Of a DNA stretch of 49,293 nucleotides, positions 6,621 through 15,113 are shown one piece after another. How positions within the stretch are numbered: the stretch's first letter is position 1; each line of letters begins with the position of its first letter. Source of the stretch: Pelomicrobium sp036803785 (GTDB lineage Bacteria; Pseudomonadota; Gammaproteobacteria; Burkholderiales; UBA6910). Under the pieces are notes generated by a model, which made no database searches, was not told the DNA's origin, and saw only the letters and a program-made list of their open reading frames with translations. A program made the translations under genes and the position numbers. The stretch spans positions 1 through 49,293 of the forward strand of contig NZ_DAIRTR010000005.1 of NCBI RefSeq assembly GCF_036803785.1. The letters are read 5' to 3'.

Positions 6621-9600
6621 TTACGCCGCAGCGCCCGCCTGAGGCGGCGCGGGCGGCCTGCCGCCCGGATGGTAGGTCACGTCGAACACCATGTCCGCCA
6701 GCCAGCGCTTGAAGTCCGGGTTATCGGAAAACTGCTTGAACAGCTCCGTGTGGTCGTCGAGCAGCTCCAGCACCACGCGGTGAAGCGCCCTGTCATGCTC
6801 CAGCCTGGCGTTCTGCCGGCCCGAGTGGGCCTGCGCGTTCTGGTAAGCGCGGTCCTGGGCGACGCGCGCCGGGATCTCTTCGGTGACGACCTTGCGGATC
6901 TTGTCGGCATCATGCCACTCGATGTTGCCGAACAAGTCGTTGAACTCCCGAATGATGTTCGACAGGCGGTCCAGTTCCGGCTCGCCGCTGCCTTCACCAC
7001 CTCCTGGCGGTGGGGGTTCGACGAAGGCATCCGCGTCGTCCATGGCCATGCGCATCGTGGCCTGCGCTTGCACGCGATAGCTGTCCATGTCGATGCACTC
7101 CAGCACACCCTTGGACAGGTCCTCCTCCTTGGGCGCGGGCAGCTTCGGGATCAGGAAGTTGAGGAAGATCGACAGCTTCTCCCAGGCCGGGTGCCCGTAG
7201 GGCAGGATGGCCGAAAGGAACGAATAGCTACGCACGAAGGCCTTCGCCTTGCCCTTGAACTTCACCTGATCATCCTCGGCGAGCTTTTCGACGTACTCTG
7301 CGACGCAGGCGTCGAGGATCGGGTCGAGCCGGTCGCGCTCGGCGCCGCCCAGGTATTGCGCGACGAGGTCTTCCACCTGCTGCCAGCTATAGACCTGCTG
7401 GGCGTCCAGATCGCCCTTCAGGTCGTGCAGCTTGTTCGGGTCGGTCTCGCCCACCTGGATGGTGGCGCGGTAGTACTCCTGGAAGGCTGCTTTCACCGCC
7501 TCCGCGTTGTCAGCGAAGTCGAGCACGAAGGTGTCGTACTTTTGCGGATGCGCACGATTCAGGCGCGAGAGCGTCTGCACTGCCAGCACGCCAGCGAGCG
7601 GCTTGTCCACGTACATGGTGTGCAGCAGCGGCTCGTCGAAACCGGTGACGAACTTGTTGGCGACGATCAGGAAGCGATACGGGTCTTGTTTGAACCTGGC
7701 GGGAATGTCCTTGCTCGGAAAGCCGTTCAGATCGGCCTCGGTCTTTTTCTCGCCGCCCACCTCGAACTCGCCGGAGTAGGCCACGATGGCCTTGTAGGGG
7801 CTCTTGATCTCGCAAAGGTAGTCGGACACCTCGCGGAAGTAGTCGATGGCCCGGGCGATGCCGTTGCAGACGATCATCGCGCGTGCCTTGCCGCCAATCT
7901 TCTTGGCGCCGATCACCTGCTCGATGAAGTGATCGACCATGATCTCCGCCTTGCGGCGAATGGCCTTGTCGTGGGATTCCACATAGCGCCGGATTTTTTT
8001 GAGCGCCTTGGCCTTGTCCACAAACGGGTCGTGCTCGACGGTCTTGGCCACGTGGTAGAAGCTCGCCACCGGCGTGTAGTGGGCAATCACGTCGAGGATG
8101 AAGCCCTCCTGGATCGCCTGCTTGGTGGTGTAGGTCAGTTCCTCGGGCGAACGGAACTGCACCGTGTCGCCGACGACCTGGCGCTCGCCGAACAACTCCA
8201 GCGTCTTGGCCTTGGGCGTGGCCGTGAAGGCGTAATAGCTGGCGTTGGCCAGCATCCGGCGGGATTCGATCAAGGCATTGACCTTGTCCTCGACCGATTC
8301 CTCCTCTTCCTCCTCGGCGCCTGCCGCCGCCTGTCCGGACAAGGCCAGATGCATCTTGGCCGTGGTCTTGCCGCCCTGGCTGGAGTGCGCCTCGTCGATC
8401 AAGAGCGCGAACTTCCTGTCGCCGAGGTCCCCCAGTTCGTCCAGGATGAACGGGAACTTCTGCACCGTGGTGACGATGATCTTCTTGCCCCGACGCAAGA
8501 AGGCGCGCAGCTCCTCGGCGCTTTCCGAATGGCCGTAGATCGAGGTCACATGGTCGTAGGCGCGGATGGTGCGGGCGATCTGCGCATCCAGCGCACGGCG
8601 GTCGGTGATGACGATGACCGAGTCGAACTGCGCCTGTGTGTCGTCCGTCGCCGTCTTCAGCTCCACCAGCTGGTGGGCCAGCCAGGCAATGGTGTTGCTC
8701 TTGCCGCTGCCGGCCGAATGCTGGATCAGGTAGCGCTTGCCGACACCGTCCGCTTGGCTGCGCCGCAACAGGGCGCGCACCGTGCGAAGTTGGTGGTACC
8801 GGGGAAAGATCTGCTTGCGCGTCTTGCGCTTGCGGCCATTGGCGTCTTCCGTTTCTTCCTCAATCAGCTGCGCATAGTTTTCGATGATGTCGGCCAGCGA
8901 TTCCCTGGCCAGCACCTCTTTCCACAGATAGTCGGTTTTCAGGCCCTTGGGGTTGGGCGGGTTGCCCGCACCGCCGTTGTAGCCCTGGTTGAAGGGCAGA
9001 AACCACGACGTCTTGCCGGTCAAGTGGGTGCAGAAACGCACCTCGGCATCGTCCACCGCCAGATGGGCGATGCAGCGGCCGAGTTGAAACAGCAGCTCGC
9101 CCGGGTTGCGGTCGGTTTGGTACTGCACCACGGCATCCGCCACGGTCTGTTTGGTCAGCGAGTTCTTCAGCTCGAAGGTGAGCACCGGCAGGCCGTTGAT
9201 GAAGATCACCATGTCCAGCGCGCGCTGGGCTTCGTCGTTGCTATAGCGCAGCTGCCGCGTGACGCTGAAGATGTTCTTGCCAAAGGCCTCGGCGGCGGCC
9301 GCGTTGCCCGGCGTGGGCAGCATCTTGTAGAGATCGACATGCACCGGGCCGTGGCTCACCCCTTTGCGCAACACGTCCACCACCCCGCGCTTGCTGATTT
9401 CACCTTGCAGCCGGTGCAGGAACTGGGTGCGCTGGATGCCTTCGGCATCCAGGTTCAAGGTTTCGACCACCTTCGGCTGTGTCGCCCTGAGGAACGTGAG
9501 CAACTGGGTCACGTCCAGCGCCAGATCGCGGTTGTAGTCCGCGGCATGACCCTGAACGTAGCCGCTGGCGACCAGTTCGCGCACGATCAGCGCTTCGAGA

Positions 9601-9629
9601 CCTTTCTCGCTGGTGTCAGTCACGCTCAT
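6621..9629 (-). CDS. hsdR: type I restriction enzyme, restriction subunit HsdR
   Basis: This 1002-residue protein is the DNA translocase and nuclease subunit of the type I restriction complex (HsdR2M2S). The PD-(D/E)xK nuclease is seen as D139, then E153-L-K155 (VLTFELKNS). The SF2 motor has Walker A at 305-311 (SAGSGKS) and DEAH at 412-415, and helicase motifs continue to about residue 700 (TGFDEPLLHTMYVDK, QTLSRLNR). Length and order are normal for the family. The start overlaps the end of the higA-like gene by 14 bp, so the two are translationally linked. Its partners hsdS and hsdM lie upstream on the same strand. Confidence 0.95.
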   Translation of the reverse strand: MSVTDTSEKGLEALIVRELVASGYVQGHAADYNRDLALDVTQLLTFLRATQPKVVETLNLDAEGIQRTQFLHRLQGEISKRGVVDVLRKGVSHGPVHVDLYKMLPTPGNAAAAEAFGKNIFSVTRQLRYSNDEAQRALDMVIFINGLPVLTFELKNSLTKQTVADAVVQYQTDRNPGELLFQLGRCIAHLAVDDAEVRFCTHLTGKTSWFLPFNQGYNGGAGNPPNPKGLKTDYLWKEVLARESLADIIENYAQLIEEETEDANGRKRKTRKQIFPRYHQLRTVRALLRRSQADGVGKRYLIQHSAGSGKSNTIAWLAHQLVELKTATDDTQAQFDSVIVITDRRALDAQIARTIRAYDHVTSIYGHSESAEELRAFLRRGKKIIVTTVQKFPFILDELGDLGDRKFALLIDEAHSSQGGKTTAKMHLALSGQAAAGAEEEEEESVEDKVNALIESRRMLANASYYAFTATPKAKTLELFGERQVVGDTVQFRSPEELTYTTKQAIQEGFILDVIAHYTPVASFYHVAKTVEHDPFVDKAKALKKIRRYVESHDKAIRRKAEIMVDHFIEQVIGAKKIGGKARAMIVCNGIARAIDYFREVSDYLCEIKSPYKAIVAYSGEFEVGGEKKTEADLNGFPSKDIPARFKQDPYRFLIVANKFVTGFDEPLLHTMYVDKPLAGVLAVQTLSRLNRAHPQKYDTFVLDFADNAEAVKAAFQEYYRATIQVGETDPNKLHDLKGDLDAQQVYSWQQVEDLVAQYLGGAERDRLDPILDACVAEYVEKLAEDDQVKFKGKAKAFVRSYSFLSAILPYGHPAWEKLSIFLNFLIPKLPAPKEEDLSKGVLECIDMDSYRVQAQATMRMAMDDADAFVEPPPPGGGEGSGEPELDRLSNIIREFNDLFGNIEWHDADKIRKVVTEEIPARVAQDRAYQNAQAHSGRQNARLEHDRALHRVVLELLDDHTELFKQFSDNPDFKRWLADMVFDVTYHPGGRPPAPPQAGAAA

Positions 9630-10776
9630 GGGGTTGCCCCTTCGCGTCCGGCTTGGGGGCTGCCCAGCGGAAGCTCACTTTCAATGCATTGAGGGGCGAC
9701 GCGTACGGAACGATCCCCTCATGCTGCAAGCGTCCTACCACGATCCCCGGGTGAATCGAGAGTTCACTGGCGAAGGCGCGAATCGCTGCGACATGGCTAC
9801 CCAGCTTGGCCAAGCGCTGCCGATACTGCGGAGGGATCAGGAAATCCGCCGCCCACTGATTAGCCTCATGCTCGCAGGCATCCGTGCTTGTGCCGCCGTC
9901 AGGATCGTCAAGGAACACGGCTTTACGGCCTTGCGCCGACGTTCCGTGCAAGAGAATGTGCGCCGCCTCGTGAAAGAACGTGAACCAGAAACGATCGTTG
10001 GTTTTGCCGTAGAGGGAAAGCTGGATCAACGGCCGCGAAGGCGTTAGCCACCGCGCCACCCCCGAGACGTGCGTCCGGGGGATGGCCGGCACCAAGGCTA
10101 GCGTCACCCCCGCATCGCGCAGCAACCGCTTCATTTGCGGTTCGAACACCTCAGGTGGCTGCGTCGTCAGGTGGCGAATTTCCCCTAGGGCCTTTTCGAA
10201 ACGCGCGAGGTCGAACTTGGGGGCCTCCCAGCCCTCAGCCTGCTTTTCGCCTAGACGCAGCCAGGCTGCAATGGCCGCCAGATCGCTTTGCTCGGTGCGA
10301 CTGCGGCGGTATTGCGCTTTTAACTCCTTTACGTAAATGGCCTGCCACTCTTCGGGTGAGGCAACACCAAAGAACCGCAAGCACGCCTCGACCAGCGCCG
10401 GCTTGTTCTTCTCCACCAGCCGCGCTTTGGAGACAACACCTTGCGCCATCAGCTCCTTGATGGGCAGCCTATCCAGCCAGTCCACCCACCCCGCGCAGCG
10501 CTGGGCGAACTGCTGGCGTTCCAGTCGCTCGCGATAAGTCGCTTCCTTGCGCAACCAGAAGCCCGCCGTGCTGCCCAAGACGCGCTCCAGCCGCGAGGCC
10601 GTGTCTTCGGTGATGGCCGCCTTGCCGTTGATGAGCTGGCTCACATGCTTTTCGGTGTACCCAAGCCGCCGGGCAAACTCGGCTTGGGTCCAGCCGCGCT
10701 CCTCCAGCACATCGGCGATGGTGTCGCCGGGCGGGGAAACCCAGTCCGGCGCGAACGGTGCATCCAGATCAGTCAT
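9616..10776 (-). CDS. higA: HigA-type antitoxin fused to ImmA/IrrE-like domain
   Basis: This 386-residue protein has an N-terminal XRE/HigA helix-turn-helix (about residues 20-75; TQAEFARRLGYTEKHVSQLI) and a C-terminal ImmA/IrrE-type zinc metallopeptidase domain with FFHEAAHILLH (HExxH). It overlaps the upstream HigB-like toxin gene by 8 bp and the downstream hsdR by 14 bp. HigA proteins bind their toxin and repress the operon; ImmA domains cleave or release repressors. A fused form could couple antitoxin removal to stress. I placed the start at the ATG at 10776 (MTDLDAPFAPDW); the frame continues 10 codons further upstream. Gene symbol by family resemblance. Confidence 0.85.
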   Translation of the reverse strand: MTDLDAPFAPDWVSPPGDTIADVLEERGWTQAEFARRLGYTEKHVSQLINGKAAITEDTASRLERVLGSTAGFWLRKEATYRERLERQQFAQRCAGWVDWLDRLPIKELMAQGVVSKARLVEKNKPALVEACLRFFGVASPEEWQAIYVKELKAQYRRSRTEQSDLAAIAAWLRLGEKQAEGWEAPKFDLARFEKALGEIRHLTTQPPEVFEPQMKRLLRDAGVTLALVPAIPRTHVSGVARWLTPSRPLIQLSLYGKTNDRFWFTFFHEAAHILLHGTSAQGRKAVFLDDPDGGTSTDACEHEANQWAADFLIPPQYRQRLAKLGSHVAAIRAFASELSIHPGIVVGRLQHEGIVPYASPLNALKVSFRWAAPKPDAKGQPHERD

Positions 10777-11098
10777 GGTAGTCCCCGATGAATTCGATAC
10801 AGACAATGGTCACGGCCCGCCAGTTGATGCCGCCGTCGGCATGGCGTGGCACCGGGTCATTGGCGGGCGAAAACGTCAACCGCCGGCCACCCGCCAGATT
10901 GACCGCGTACTCTCCGGCCCGGTCGCCCGTCAGGGGATGGGGGTTGCCCGCCGGCAGCTCGTACACATTTGCGGCGTGCTCCAGGTCATCCAAACGGGCC
11001 CGCAACTTGCGGGCGCAGGCATCGCCCAGCTTTTTCACAGCGGCATCCCGGCTTTCGCACAGCAAGCGCACCTTCTTGTCCCGGAAGCGGATCTCCAA
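10769..11098 (-). CDS. higB: HigB/RelE-ParE family toxin
   Basis: This protein of about 109 residues has the HigB pattern: an N-terminal EIRFRDKKVRLLCES strand-helix, a central LRARLDDLEHAANVYEL helix, a GEYAVNL-type core strand, and a C-terminal strand ending IEFIGDYHD. Family toxins cleave mRNA at the ribosome. The best start is a TTG at 11098, seven bases after GGAG; a TTG at 11131 would fall inside the palindromic operator and lacks a ribosome binding site. Its end overlaps the higA-like start by 8 bp, the usual toxin-first order for hig loci. Confidence 0.8.
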   Translation of the reverse strand: MEIRFRDKKVRLLCESRDAAVKKLGDACARKLRARLDDLEHAANVYELPAGNPHPLTGDRAGEYAVNLAGGRRLTFSPANDPVPRHADGGINWRAVTIVCIEFIGDYHD

Positions 11099-11122
11099 CG
11101 CGGTTCTCCATCTTAGCACAGT

Positions 11123-11141
11123 CTTTACCAAATTGGTAAAG
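11123..11141. promoter_or_regulatory. palindromic operator upstream of higBA
   Basis: CTTTACCAA-a-TTGGTAAAG is a perfect 9-bp inverted repeat with a single central base, 24 bp upstream of the TTG start of higB. It is the natural candidate for HigA binding and autoregulation. It also separates higBA-hsdR from hsdS, suggesting a second promoter inside the restriction operon. Confidence 0.7.
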
Positions 11142-11205
11142 CTCTCTCTCCCGACCAGCCTCTGGCCGGCCGCTCAGCCAAGGCCAGCGCGCCGCTGAAC
11201 CCCGC

Positions 11206-12606
11206 TCACTCACCTCCATCGCCAAGCTCATCCTCACGCAGCTCGGTCTCGTCGTCGCCGAGCACGGCCAGTTCCTCATCGCTCGCCACATCGTCCGGGC
11301 CGGGCCGCCAGCCGCGCACGTCGATCTGACCGGTAACCACATCGGCAATCAGGCGGTCGCGGTACTCGCGGATCAGCTTGATTTCCTCTTCGGAGCGGGT
11401 GATGGCGTCGTCCAGCGGTGTACTCTCACTCTTGATGTGCGCAACGATGGATTGCTGCTCATCCACGGTCGATGGCAACGCCACAAGGAAGCGTCCCAGC
11501 ACCGTTTCTGCGATGGCTGGATACGCGATGCCGATGGAGTTCGCCGTCACCCGGTTCACAAAGCTGCTGCTCTGGATGACATAACCGAGGTACTCCGGCT
11601 CCACGCCTTTACCGGGCGTGAGCACTGCGAAGCCGGTGGAAGCGATCAGGTCATCTGCGTCTTCATCGACATACCAGATGGCCCTCAGGTATGTCCGTAC
11701 CGTCGAGATGATGGTGTCCCCCCGGCGTAGAACTCGACGCGCTCGCGACGGTGCGGCCTCGAAACGGATGTGCTCAAGTTCCTTCACCAGACGGCCGGTC
11801 TTTACCGAGCCGATGTCCACGTAGCGAAACTCAAAATCCGGATCGGTCTTTTCGCTCAGCGTGCGGGCATTGATCCGCACCCAGCGCTTCAGTGGCTTTA
11901 CTTCCCAATGCTCCGGCACCTCGCCCAGCCATTCGATGCCGGAGGGCTTGAGGCGGACGTTGGGGTCAAGCCCGCGCGTGACGGCGTGGTCGATGATGGT
12001 GAGCTTCTGTTCGGTCAGCAGCTTGATGAGCTCGCGCTTGGCCAAGATGTACCGGGCGATGTGCGCGTCCTGCGCGCGCAGGTAGGCGACGATCTGGTCT
12101 TGCTCGGCGCGCGGCGGCACCAGGGACGGCATTTGCTTGAACGACTCCCAATAGAGCCGATTGCGGTCCGCCACGATGCCACGCGAATACTTGTTGACCT
12201 CGCGCATGTAGGCGCTGGTCCGAAACAAATAGCTGAAGTATGCAGAGTTGGCTTCCGGGTACGGCTTGACCACCACGTAGGCCGGACTGACCAGTCCATC
12301 GACCGGAACCGGGCCGACGGCGCCTTGCCACATGCGCATCATGTTGTAGGCAATGTCTCCCTCGGCTGCGCGCTTGTATTTCTCCTTCTGGCTCATGACC
12401 TGCTTGCGTTTCAGGTTCTCCATGTCCCTGACCCGAACGCCGGTGCGCAGCGATACCTCCAGGATAGGTAAGTCGGGAAAGCCAGTCTCCACGCGGTGGC
12501 TAAAGAGCCGGCCATTGCGGAGCACTTGCCAGCCTTCGGGGATCTTTGGAACCCAAGGAAGGCCTGAGTCTCGGTAGCTCGGATAAGCGCCTCCCCCCAC
12601 CATCAC
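11206..12606 (-). CDS. hsdS: type I restriction-modification specificity subunit HsdS
   Basis: This 466-residue protein determines the DNA sequence recognised by the type I complex. It has two target recognition domains, each introduced by the typical PSG/D-x-W-LGEVPEHW or LPWVPKIPEGW pattern (about residues 10-30 and 220-240). Each is followed by a helical spacer (DQIVAYLRAQDAHI and EQQSIVAHIKSEST) that sets the spacing of the half-sites. The C-terminus has an extra acidic tail of about 30 residues. Its ATG overlaps the hsdM stop by 4 bp, which fixes the start by translational coupling. The recognition sequence cannot be read from the protein. Confidence 0.93.
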   Translation of the reverse strand: MMVGGGAYPSYRDSGLPWVPKIPEGWQVLRNGRLFSHRVETGFPDLPILEVSLRTGVRVRDMENLKRKQVMSQKEKYKRAAEGDIAYNMMRMWQGAVGPVPVDGLVSPAYVVVKPYPEANSAYFSYLFRTSAYMREVNKYSRGIVADRNRLYWESFKQMPSLVPPRAEQDQIVAYLRAQDAHIARYILAKRELIKLLTEQKLTIIDHAVTRGLDPNVRLKPSGIEWLGEVPEHWEVKPLKRWVRINARTLSEKTDPDFEFRYVDIGSVKTGRLVKELEHIRFEAAPSRARRVLRRGDTIISTVRTYLRAIWYVDEDADDLIASTGFAVLTPGKGVEPEYLGYVIQSSSFVNRVTANSIGIAYPAIAETVLGRFLVALPSTVDEQQSIVAHIKSESTPLDDAITRSEEEIKLIREYRDRLIADVVTGQIDVRGWRPGPDDVASDEELAVLGDDETELREDELGDGGE

Positions 12607-14969
12607 GCCCCTCCCACGATCTTGCTTAGCAAACCTTCGGTCTGCCGCTCCAGCGCGAGGATGTCGGCGCGAATCTCCTCCAGCGAGCGCAGCGGCGCGG
12701 GCTTGTAGAAGTAGCGGGCAAAGGAGATCTCGTAGCCGATTTTGGTGGCCTCACGCGCGATCCAGGCGTCCGGCGCGTGGGGCAGCACCTCACGCCGGAA
12801 GAAGGCATCGATGCCGCCGGGCTCTTTCAGCGGCACCTGCTCGGTATCGCGCAAGTCGGTGTCGGGCTCGTACTCGACCAGGAACCGGTCTTTGCCCACC
12901 ACCTCGAGGTACACGCCGTCGAGCCCCGGCTCGAAGGGCTCGTCCTTTTTCAGCTTGGTGCGCTTGGCAATCACCGGTGGCGCCGTTTCGTCACGCCAGC
13001 TCACGGCCTTGAAGATGGCCTTCTTTTCGGCGGCGGCGAGCTTCTTGCCGTGCTTGGCCATGGCCGCCTCGAAGCGGGCGCGGAACTCGTTGTGGTCGTC
13101 GAACACGCCGTCGCCGAGTTCCTGCTGCGCGATCAGTGCCAGATCGATGAGGGTCTTGTCGCGTTGCCAGGTGGCGGCATCGAGCAGCTTTTTGCGCCGC
13201 TTTTCGGGCACGGCCTTGCGGGCGGGCGCGCCTTCGTCCTCGCCCTCCGGCGTGTCTTCGTCGTCCCCGGCATCGCCCTTCAACCACGCTTCGATCTCGG
13301 GCTTGAGTCTGGCGAATTCGGTGTAGAGCCGCTCGCCATACCGGGCCCAGATTTCTGCACGCAAGGCTTCGTCGCCGCTGGCAAAGCGCAAGGATTCGAT
13401 GGCGCGGCGGGTGAGCTGGCTTTTGAGCCGCAGCGGGCGTTCGACGGTGATCTTCCAGTAGCCGAAGTCGGCGTTGTCGAGCCACTTGCACTCGGGGGTG
13501 TTCTGCGGTTGCCCGAGGTAGAGGTCGAGGATGCGTTGGATGTCAGCCTCGGACAGCTCGCAGTTCTTCTTGCCGAGGTTGCGGCGCAGCGGCTGAAACC
13601 AACGGGTGGCGTCGATGAGCTGCACGCGGCCCTTGCGGTGCTCGGGCTTGCGGTTGGCGAGCACCCAGACGTAGGTGGCGATGCCGGTGTTGTAGAAGAT
13701 GTTGAGCGGCAGCGCGATGATGGCTTCCAGCCAGTCGTTCTCCAGCACCCAGCGCCGGATGTTGCTCTCGCCCTGGCCGGCATCGCCCGTGAACAGGGCC
13801 GAGCCGTTGTGAACGATGGCGATGCGGCTGCCCAGGGGCGAGTGCTGCTTCATCTTCTGCAGCTTGTTCACCAGGAACATGAGCTGCCCGTCGCTGGAGC
13901 GGGTGATGAGCTTGAACTCCGGGTCGCCGCCGTGGCTGACGATGAAGCGCGGGTCGTTGAACCCCTGCTTGCCGCCCATGCGCTCGAAATCGGTCTTCCA
14001 GCTCTTGCCGTAGGGCGGGTTGGAGATCATGAAGTCGAACTCGCGGGAGCGGAACTGGTCGTTGGACAGGGTGGATTTGTCCGCACCGCCGACGATGTGC
14101 TCGGCCTCGTCGCCTTCGCCCTTGAGCAGCAGGTCGGCCTTGCAGATGGCGTAGGTCTCGGGGTTGATCTCCTGCCCGAACAGGTGGATGGAAACCTCCT
14201 TGCCGAGTTCCTCGGCCAGCTCCCGCAAGGTCTCCTCGGCGACGGTCAACATGCCCCCCGTGCCGCAGGCGCCGTCGTAGAGCAGGTAGGTGCCAGACTG
14301 GATCTGGTTGGCCACCGGCATGAACATCAGCTTGGCCATGAGCCTGACGACATCCCGCGGCGTGAAGTGCTCACCGGCCTCCTCGTTGTTTTCCTCGTTG
14401 AAGCGGCGGATCAGTTCTTCAAACACGGTGCCCATGCCGTGGTTGTCCAGCGCGGGCAGCTTGATGCGGCCGTCCGCGTCCTTGACCGGCAGTGGCGACA
14501 GGTTGATCTCGGGGTCGAGAAAGTCCTCGATCAAGTACCCCAGGACGTGCGCATCAACCAACGTCTGGATCTGGTCGCGGAACTTGAATTTGGTGAGGAT
14601 CTCCTGGACGTTCGGTGAGAAGCCATCGAGGTAGGCGATGAAGTCCTCCCGCAAACGCTGGCCCTGGCTGCTAGCCTTGAGCTTGGCGAGTGTGAATTCA
14701 GAGACGTTGTAGAACGCCTGCCCCGCGGCCATCCGCAAAGCCCCGTCCTGCTCGGCGACGTTGTTCTTGTCGAGGAAGCGCTTGCGCTCCAGCACCTTCT
14801 GCTTGGTCTCCTCGAGCACGGCGTCAAGACGCCGAAGCACGGTAAAGGGCAGGATGACGTCGCGGTACTTGCCGCGCACATAGACATCGCGCAGGCGGTT
14901 GTCGGCGATGTTCCAAATGAAGTCGGCGATCCACTTGAGTTGGCTTTGGTCTTGTGGCTTCTTCTGCAT
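12603..14969 (-). CDS. hsdM: type I restriction-modification methyltransferase HsdM
   Basis: This is the N6-adenine methyltransferase subunit of the type I system. The S-adenosylmethionine motif (DGACGTGG, about residues 232-239) and the catalytic NPPY motif (about 317-320) are present. The N-terminal HsdM bundle covers roughly residues 1-140, and the C-terminal 250 residues are long and charged. I chose the ATG at 14969 because AGGA lies seven bases before it; an in-frame ATG at 14987 adds six residues but lacks a ribosome binding site. It heads the operon hsdM-hsdS-higB-higA-hsdR and is divergent from the WYL regulator gene, with which it shares a 144-bp intergenic stretch. Confidence 0.93.
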   Translation of the reverse strand: MQKKPQDQSQLKWIADFIWNIADNRLRDVYVRGKYRDVILPFTVLRRLDAVLEETKQKVLERKRFLDKNNVAEQDGALRMAAGQAFYNVSEFTLAKLKASSQGQRLREDFIAYLDGFSPNVQEILTKFKFRDQIQTLVDAHVLGYLIEDFLDPEINLSPLPVKDADGRIKLPALDNHGMGTVFEELIRRFNEENNEEAGEHFTPRDVVRLMAKLMFMPVANQIQSGTYLLYDGACGTGGMLTVAEETLRELAEELGKEVSIHLFGQEINPETYAICKADLLLKGEGDEAEHIVGGADKSTLSNDQFRSREFDFMISNPPYGKSWKTDFERMGGKQGFNDPRFIVSHGGDPEFKLITRSSDGQLMFLVNKLQKMKQHSPLGSRIAIVHNGSALFTGDAGQGESNIRRWVLENDWLEAIIALPLNIFYNTGIATYVWVLANRKPEHRKGRVQLIDATRWFQPLRRNLGKKNCELSEADIQRILDLYLGQPQNTPECKWLDNADFGYWKITVERPLRLKSQLTRRAIESLRFASGDEALRAEIWARYGERLYTEFARLKPEIEAWLKGDAGDDEDTPEGEDEGAPARKAVPEKRRKKLLDAATWQRDKTLIDLALIAQQELGDGVFDDHNEFRARFEAAMAKHGKKLAAAEKKAIFKAVSWRDETAPPVIAKRTKLKKDEPFEPGLDGVYLEVVGKDRFLVEYEPDTDLRDTEQVPLKEPGGIDAFFRREVLPHAPDAWIAREATKIGYEISFARYFYKPAPLRSLEEIRADILALERQTEGLLSKIVGGA

Positions 14970-15077
14970 GGGTCGATCCTGGTTCATGCCGGCGGTGTAG
15001 TCGTCGCGGCGGCTTTATCCGGGCAAATGGGCGTCGATCCCTCACCGCATGGGCTTCATCGATGCTACCATCTTCGT

Positions 15078-15094
15078 GGCTCATTTGACGAGCC
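15078..15094. promoter_or_regulatory. WYL-cluster palindrome, copy 1 (GGCTCA-N5-CGAGCC)
   Basis: This 17-bp inverted repeat, GGCTCATTTGACGAGCC, lies 19 bp before the ATG of the WYL regulator. It has one arm mismatch relative to the three perfect copies at 16102, 19080 and 21383. The position suggests autoregulation. It is also 109 bp upstream of hsdM on the other strand. Confidence 0.7.
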
Positions 15095-15113
15095 AGTCAT
15101 CCGGGAGGAAGCC

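Noticed and set aside
6588..9692. 1034-codon open frame on the plus strand opposite hsdR
   Set aside because: It is an antisense shadow of a GC-rich gene; hsdR has all expected motifs, while this frame resembles nothing and lacks a ribosome binding site.
12777..14618. 613-codon open frame opposite hsdM
   Set aside because: Shadow of hsdM for the same reasons; its sequence mirrors the codon use of the real gene.
14940..15113. N-terminal extension of the WYL regulator up to 14940
   Set aside because: It would overlap hsdM, lacks family similarity, and the ATG at 15114 has a strong Shine-Dalgarno and the expected helix-turn-helix start.
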